Source: Membranipora membranacea | Taxonomy: Eukaryota > Bryozoa > Gymnolaemata > Cheilostomatida > Membraniporidae | DNA length: 64,000 bases | Assembly (NCBI GenBank): GCA_914767715.1 | Contig: OU612074.1 | Span: 22,740,062-22,804,061 of the forward strand | Direction of reading: 5' to 3' | Shown here: positions 59,491 to 64,000 of the stretch, one piece after another | How positions within the stretch are numbered: position 1 is the first letter of the stretch | Layout of the letters: every line of letters begins with the position of its first letter | Position numbers and translations under genes: made by a program | The notes under the pieces: generated by a model | Seen by the model: only the letters and a program-made list of their open reading frames with translations | Databases searched by the model: none | Told to the model about the DNA's origin: nothing

Positions 59491-62400
59491 TAAGTGTACT
59501 CTAAGAGAGCATCATAATTAATACTTTTTTTTGAGCCTAGGATTTGTTCTGAGTTAATGATTGAGTTTCACATATTTTCACGGCTTCGCAAAAAAAATGC
59601 ATTGTATGGCGTAACGTAAGAAGTCAATTTAGACTAGTCATATAACAAAGAAAATCCTATCTTACAATGAAAGTTATCTCTAAGTATATATTCCACCTGT
59701 TTTAAAATTTATTGCAATTAATTTGACTCCCCCACCTGCGTTGACAACAACGGCGTTTTCTGCCTCATTTCCGCCCTAAAATGAAACAAAGTCATCGAAT
59801 CAAGAGTTAGTTCAGATATTCATTTCCAGTAGCTCGGTAGCTTTCCAACAGTATATGTTATGTTGATATTCGGATCGGTCTTAGACATTACCTCAAGTGA
59901 TGATAAGCAAACTGCTCTGGGTAGAAGGCTAAGCAGAATTATGCCTTAAATACTCGAATTAAAGTAGTTTAACCTCAGCAGGGCGAAAAATCAAAGTGAG
60001 TCTGAGTTAGATCTAAGGTATTACAAACATAGGATTAAAAGCTTGGCCCTCGCATAAAAGGCAGGCAGAGCAAGACAGAAAATCACAGACAGCCCACTGG
60101 CTGTAGCGCTAACAAATCATCTCCCTGACTTGTGTATGAGTTATACTCTGCTCAATGTGGTGACTTTGAGTAGTGAACGCGTGGCACGAGGGGCGGGTGC
60201 CTTGACGATAGCGAATATGCGCCGATGAGTTAAGCATCCCTGGTTGCGCAACAGCATAAACACACCAACTCTGTCAAACCACCAAAACTTACAAAATGCA
60301 CAAAGGGATCGATGAGATTGATTGAGATGCTCAGCAACACACAAGGGTAGCTTCATGCTGCTGGCCCGGCCATGAAGAGGTTGTACTAGAGAAAGCCTCG
60401 AAACAGCGCTTGACTCATGGTTTCTAGCTGAAGACCTGTGTGTTGTGCAGTGATACGCGCACCACTGTATGTTGTATCAAATAATTATGCTCAAGCTGAT
60501 ATTTTAATATTTGAGACAATTTCAACTGGAAAACACTGTTCACCCTTTCTTTTGCTAGCAGCTTGGTTTGAGAATCCATCCAGTCTGTCTTGGACATAGA
60601 TACATCAAAAGCTTGCCGAACCTCACTTGACATGTCTCCATCTAGATGTTAGAACAATATTGATGAACAGTAAATAAATTTTGGTCTAAAAGTACTTTTA
60701 GAATTGTATTACCTACGTGAGGAGGTAAAACATCACACTATATCAACCTCATCCTTTCTAAAGTATCTGAGAGCGGGTCGATTCAAGAAAATTCCAACTT
60801 CAATGAACGTCATGATGAATAATCAAAATGAACGTCGCAAGTAATGTGATGTAAAAATATACAACTCACTGCAATTTTCTATTCCTCATCAAAGTATTTT
60901 TCAGCAAACGATCTCCAAATAGCCCATAGCCCAACATAACGCACATAACTTACACAATCCAGCCATATTGGAGGCTTTCGTGGGACTGAATAAGCTCCCT
61001 GAAAAAATTAAAATATTATGAGCATCGTTAGACTTTAGCATATTCACGCACTAAGATATAATCCTCGGTGTAACCCTGTTCCGTTGACTCAAACCTATTC
61101 TGACAGTGCCTGTTACATTGAATTTGGCAACATCTCAGTAGACCACTGGATTTATGATCCTATTCAGAACAGACATGAATAGGTAGATGAGCATACCGCT
61201 GTCAGAGCAGATGCAAACCTGAGCAACCGATTACAAATATTTTAAACAAGCTTACAAATCATTCGACTCGTTCCTTGTTGGGCTAACACATCACTACGTA
61301 AGACAAGCATTTTCCATGTTTTCTTCTAACTGATGCGACTCATTTATGATTATTCAGCCCATCATACCAACATGACTGAATTATGATCTCTACAAATATT
61401 GGGCTTACCCGCCAGAAATTTTTCTGAATATCTTGGAGTTCTTGATTTAGATATGTAATCCTACGTTCTGTGATTCTCCACACCAGATAATTAGCCAGTA
61501 CTCTTGGTGATGTGACCGCTACCTTCGCCGCCATTTTTATAAGGAAGTCGGGAGCATGGACTCCAAGCTCTGTGTCATCAGTGAACTTAAATTCCGTATC
61601 GACGAAGAGTAGATTCAAAAACTTCTTCCATTCAAACTGTTAAGATAAACATAACTGTTAAAATAAATGACAAGTCTGATTCGAAATAGGGGCACTCGGC
61701 GTTTGATCATTATCTCTTTCAATCACTGATCCAACCCATTCTTACCTACAATATTGAACTCTGGTATACTGGTGCTATTGAAAAACAAAAGAATATGCTT
61801 TTAATTTTGTTTTTTAAAAAACAGCTTCATTTTTGAAGCTGACGGCTTTGTTGACATTAGAGTTTTAATTTAGCTCAACATGTTATAGCTGAGGATAGAC
61901 ACATTTTACACAATTGTTATGAAAGTAATCAAAAATATTTTATCATGCCAAAACTTAGAATATCAAGATTTTTGTGCAGCTTTGTGCCTTTTAGTATTTG
62001 TCTGCTAAACAACCGAGAGAGAAACTGTTCACTCCTAAATTGGAATGTGTTTCTAACACAATTACCAAAATAAATTCGATTCAATTCAGAAAGGCTAAGT
62101 CATCATAAGATTCATCTACGGCGAGCTATATCCTTCAGAGGTCAGGTTGGAAATCAAACAATAATTAAAATATGCACGACCAACTTAAATTTAAACCATC
62201 AAAAAAAGGAGAGTTGTATTTAATTGTAGTGGAAATTGGCTGAGAAAATGTGACCAGCTTAAAAAAGAACAGTTTTCGTCCTGTCACCGTGACTAATTTT
62301 TAAATAAAGATATTTGAAAAGCTCTTGGTTGGCGCAAACTTCAAACTAAAGCCCTGTGACTTTTATTTAATTCTCCCATCTGGTCTTCCCAAGTCAGCTG

Positions 62401-64000
62401 AAACACAACGAGTACAGTTATGGCATTTTTAATTGCTACAAAGTGCTGATTCCCACCTTATCAGATAATTTTGTAGTGAGGTCTGAGACCTTGGCTCTGT
62501 TATATGGGAGTACCCCTCTGTTCTCACGCTCTGTGGAGATCTATAATAATGAAGAAAATGTCATCTCAACATAGTAACAATTATTGATGAACTAACATCC
62601 CCAGCCCATATAATTGGAGTGTTGAAAATATTCTTATAATTTCACAGAATTTGTCAGCATTTTGAGAACCTAGTAGGATGTATTACGATTGGGGCTTAAT
62701 CTGCTTTTCAAAAATCAAGGAGCGATTATGTCACTATAATGATAAAGTTTCCTTACGTAACCATTGCTTAATTTTTTCAGCAGTGATTTCTTAACAACTA
62801 GTGGCAACCTTGAGAGGCTAAAAATATTGATTAATTTCTTGTAAAATTACTGAGCAATTGTTGGAGAGAGAATAAATATCAAATCCATCAATATGAAATG
62901 TGAATAAAATTTGGAGAATAAGATGTGATACAGAAGAGCAGCCTCAAACAAAGTCTTTAAATCTTCACCACAGAGTAGATTTTGTGACATGATTTTGCCT
63001 TTTTGAAAGACACCATATTTCAGTAGAATTTGAATTCACAGACTAGGGATTACAGGGGTTACTAGGGACTACAGTGCTGTCATATCTCTAATTTCCAACT
63101 ATCTGATAAGCCCCTTGGTAATTTTTAGTCACTTTTTTAAACCTTATTCTCCTTGCAATTATAAGACAATAAACACTTGTAGGAAAAAAATCCCAAAAGT
63201 TCTCACTTGTTACCTCGATTAAATAAGTTCAGTTTTAACTCACCTGCTTGTGCACAAGCTGCTGTCAAACACACATCAGACCCACTACCTACAAATCATC
63301 AGCAATGTAATTAAGTTTCTATGAAAAGATTAAGAGCAAGAAGTGATGCATTGAGGGATCAATGAGATTGATTGAGATGCTCATCAACACACAGGGGTGG
63401 GTTTATGCTACTGGGGCTGGCCATGAAGAGGTTGTAGACTGAAGACCATTGTGTTGTGCAGTGGTACGCACACCACTGAGTGTTGTTTCTTAACAGATTC
63501 AATTCACAGGAGCAATTTTGTTTGTTTTGAAATAAGGAAGCTCACTCATCACTTTATTTAAATAATTGTAGTTTTGAGGTAGCTCACAGGAGATTGGAAA
63601 GAATCAGAATGGAAGATATCACCGAACCTTGTAGGCTGTTATGAATGGAAGACATTGCAGGGAGCAGGATAGAAACTGTGCCACTCTCCGTGTTAATTAA
63701 CAGATATGAGAAAGACTTGAGTTCAGACTAACCTGCTTGTTGCTCTGCTATGACTGACTTGTTGCATGATTTTCCCCTAGAAGCCACGGCTATAACCAGT
63801 GCTATAGTGATGATAAGAAATACGAGAGCTGCTGCCAAGGCAGCGATTAAGTATTTAGTAAGTATCTTTTTACTCTTCTGTATCAGCCTGTAGCGATTGA
63901 AAGTAAGTAATATTCACCTGTTAGTTTGAGGGTTGAGCAAAATAATAATGTATGGGTTTCATATCTCAAAACTCAGATCTCACTTAACGCAGTTTAAATG

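Larger units (their letters stand above)
53697..63887 (-). pseudogene. M13-like gene, copy 3, broken: four exons deleted, one stop, three frameshifts
   Basis: Exons found: 63733-63887, 63244-63288, 62457-62540, 61409-61636, 60870-60998, 60544-60641, 57766-57843, 56289-56451, 55821-55872, 55581-55647, 55101-55234, 54694-54858, 54349-54434, 53697-53788. Exons 3-6 of copy 1 are missing (about 2.9 kb lost near 62906-62953). An in-frame TAG lies at 60879-60881. The 60544-60641 and 55581-55647 exons are each one base short. The last exon lacks 8 nt, which leads to a TAA at 53773-53775. The zinc motif still reads HAITH. Loss of DPCDDFY and LGGWP removes much of the N-domain. This copy is the most damaged of the three. 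Confidence 0.9.
47793..64000. repeat. Tandem unit 3 (right edge outside the window)
   Basis: It follows unit 2 directly and is cut by the window end inside the intron upstream of the membrane-anchor exon. It shares with unit 2 the inverted-repeat element at 50215-51715 and several coding changes (for example NIRGQLW where copy 1 has NIGGQLW), so units 2 and 3 look like the closer pair. Confidence 0.88.

Overview
The window looks like nuclear DNA from an invertebrate animal. It is AT-rich, has many short exons with GT-AG borders, and carries tRNA-derived SINE-like repeats, LINE fragments, MITE-like elements and a 13-bp minisatellite. The lineage cannot be fixed from the sequence. The backbone is one segment repeated head to tail three times: unit 1 about 1-26519, unit 2 about 26520-47792, and unit 3 from about 47793 to beyond the window end. 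Units 2 and 3 share changes that unit 1 lacks.

Each unit holds one copy, on the minus strand, of a gene for a neprilysin/endothelin-converting-enzyme-like protein (peptidase family M13, type II membrane protein). In unit 1 the gene reads without interruption through 18 exons (20993 down to 6547). These give 737 residues from the transmembrane segment to the family-typical C-terminus CTVW; the most N-terminal exon(s) were not found. Unit 2 has lost three exons and has a stop codon in a fourth. Unit 3 has lost a different set of four exons and has one stop codon and three frameshifts. Units 2 and 3 therefore look like pseudogenes as assembled.

The main finding is that all three copies have lost the catalytic glutamate of the zinc motif (HAITH instead of HEITH) but keep all three zinc ligands. 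The substrate-binding Asn and the transition-state His are also replaced. The family here is therefore a probable pseudoprotease that lost activity before it was duplicated. The copies are nearly identical over most of their length, introns included, but differ in short exon patches where almost every change alters an amino acid: 12 of 13 changes in one 44-nt patch and 8 of 8 in one roughly 30-nt patch. This suggests diversification of a binding surface or gene conversion.

The rest is mobile DNA. A fragment of a non-LTR retroelement with a probable restriction-like endonuclease lies in the same intron of every copy. A LINE fragment with 16-bp target-site duplications and an inverted 5' end is present only in unit 1. 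A 377-bp TTAA-flanked MITE is present only in unit 1. A 364-bp insertion with a 9-bp duplication is present only in unit 2. Two larger inverted-repeat elements lie 3' of the genes. Several of these have a clean empty site in a sister unit, so the order of events can be read directly.
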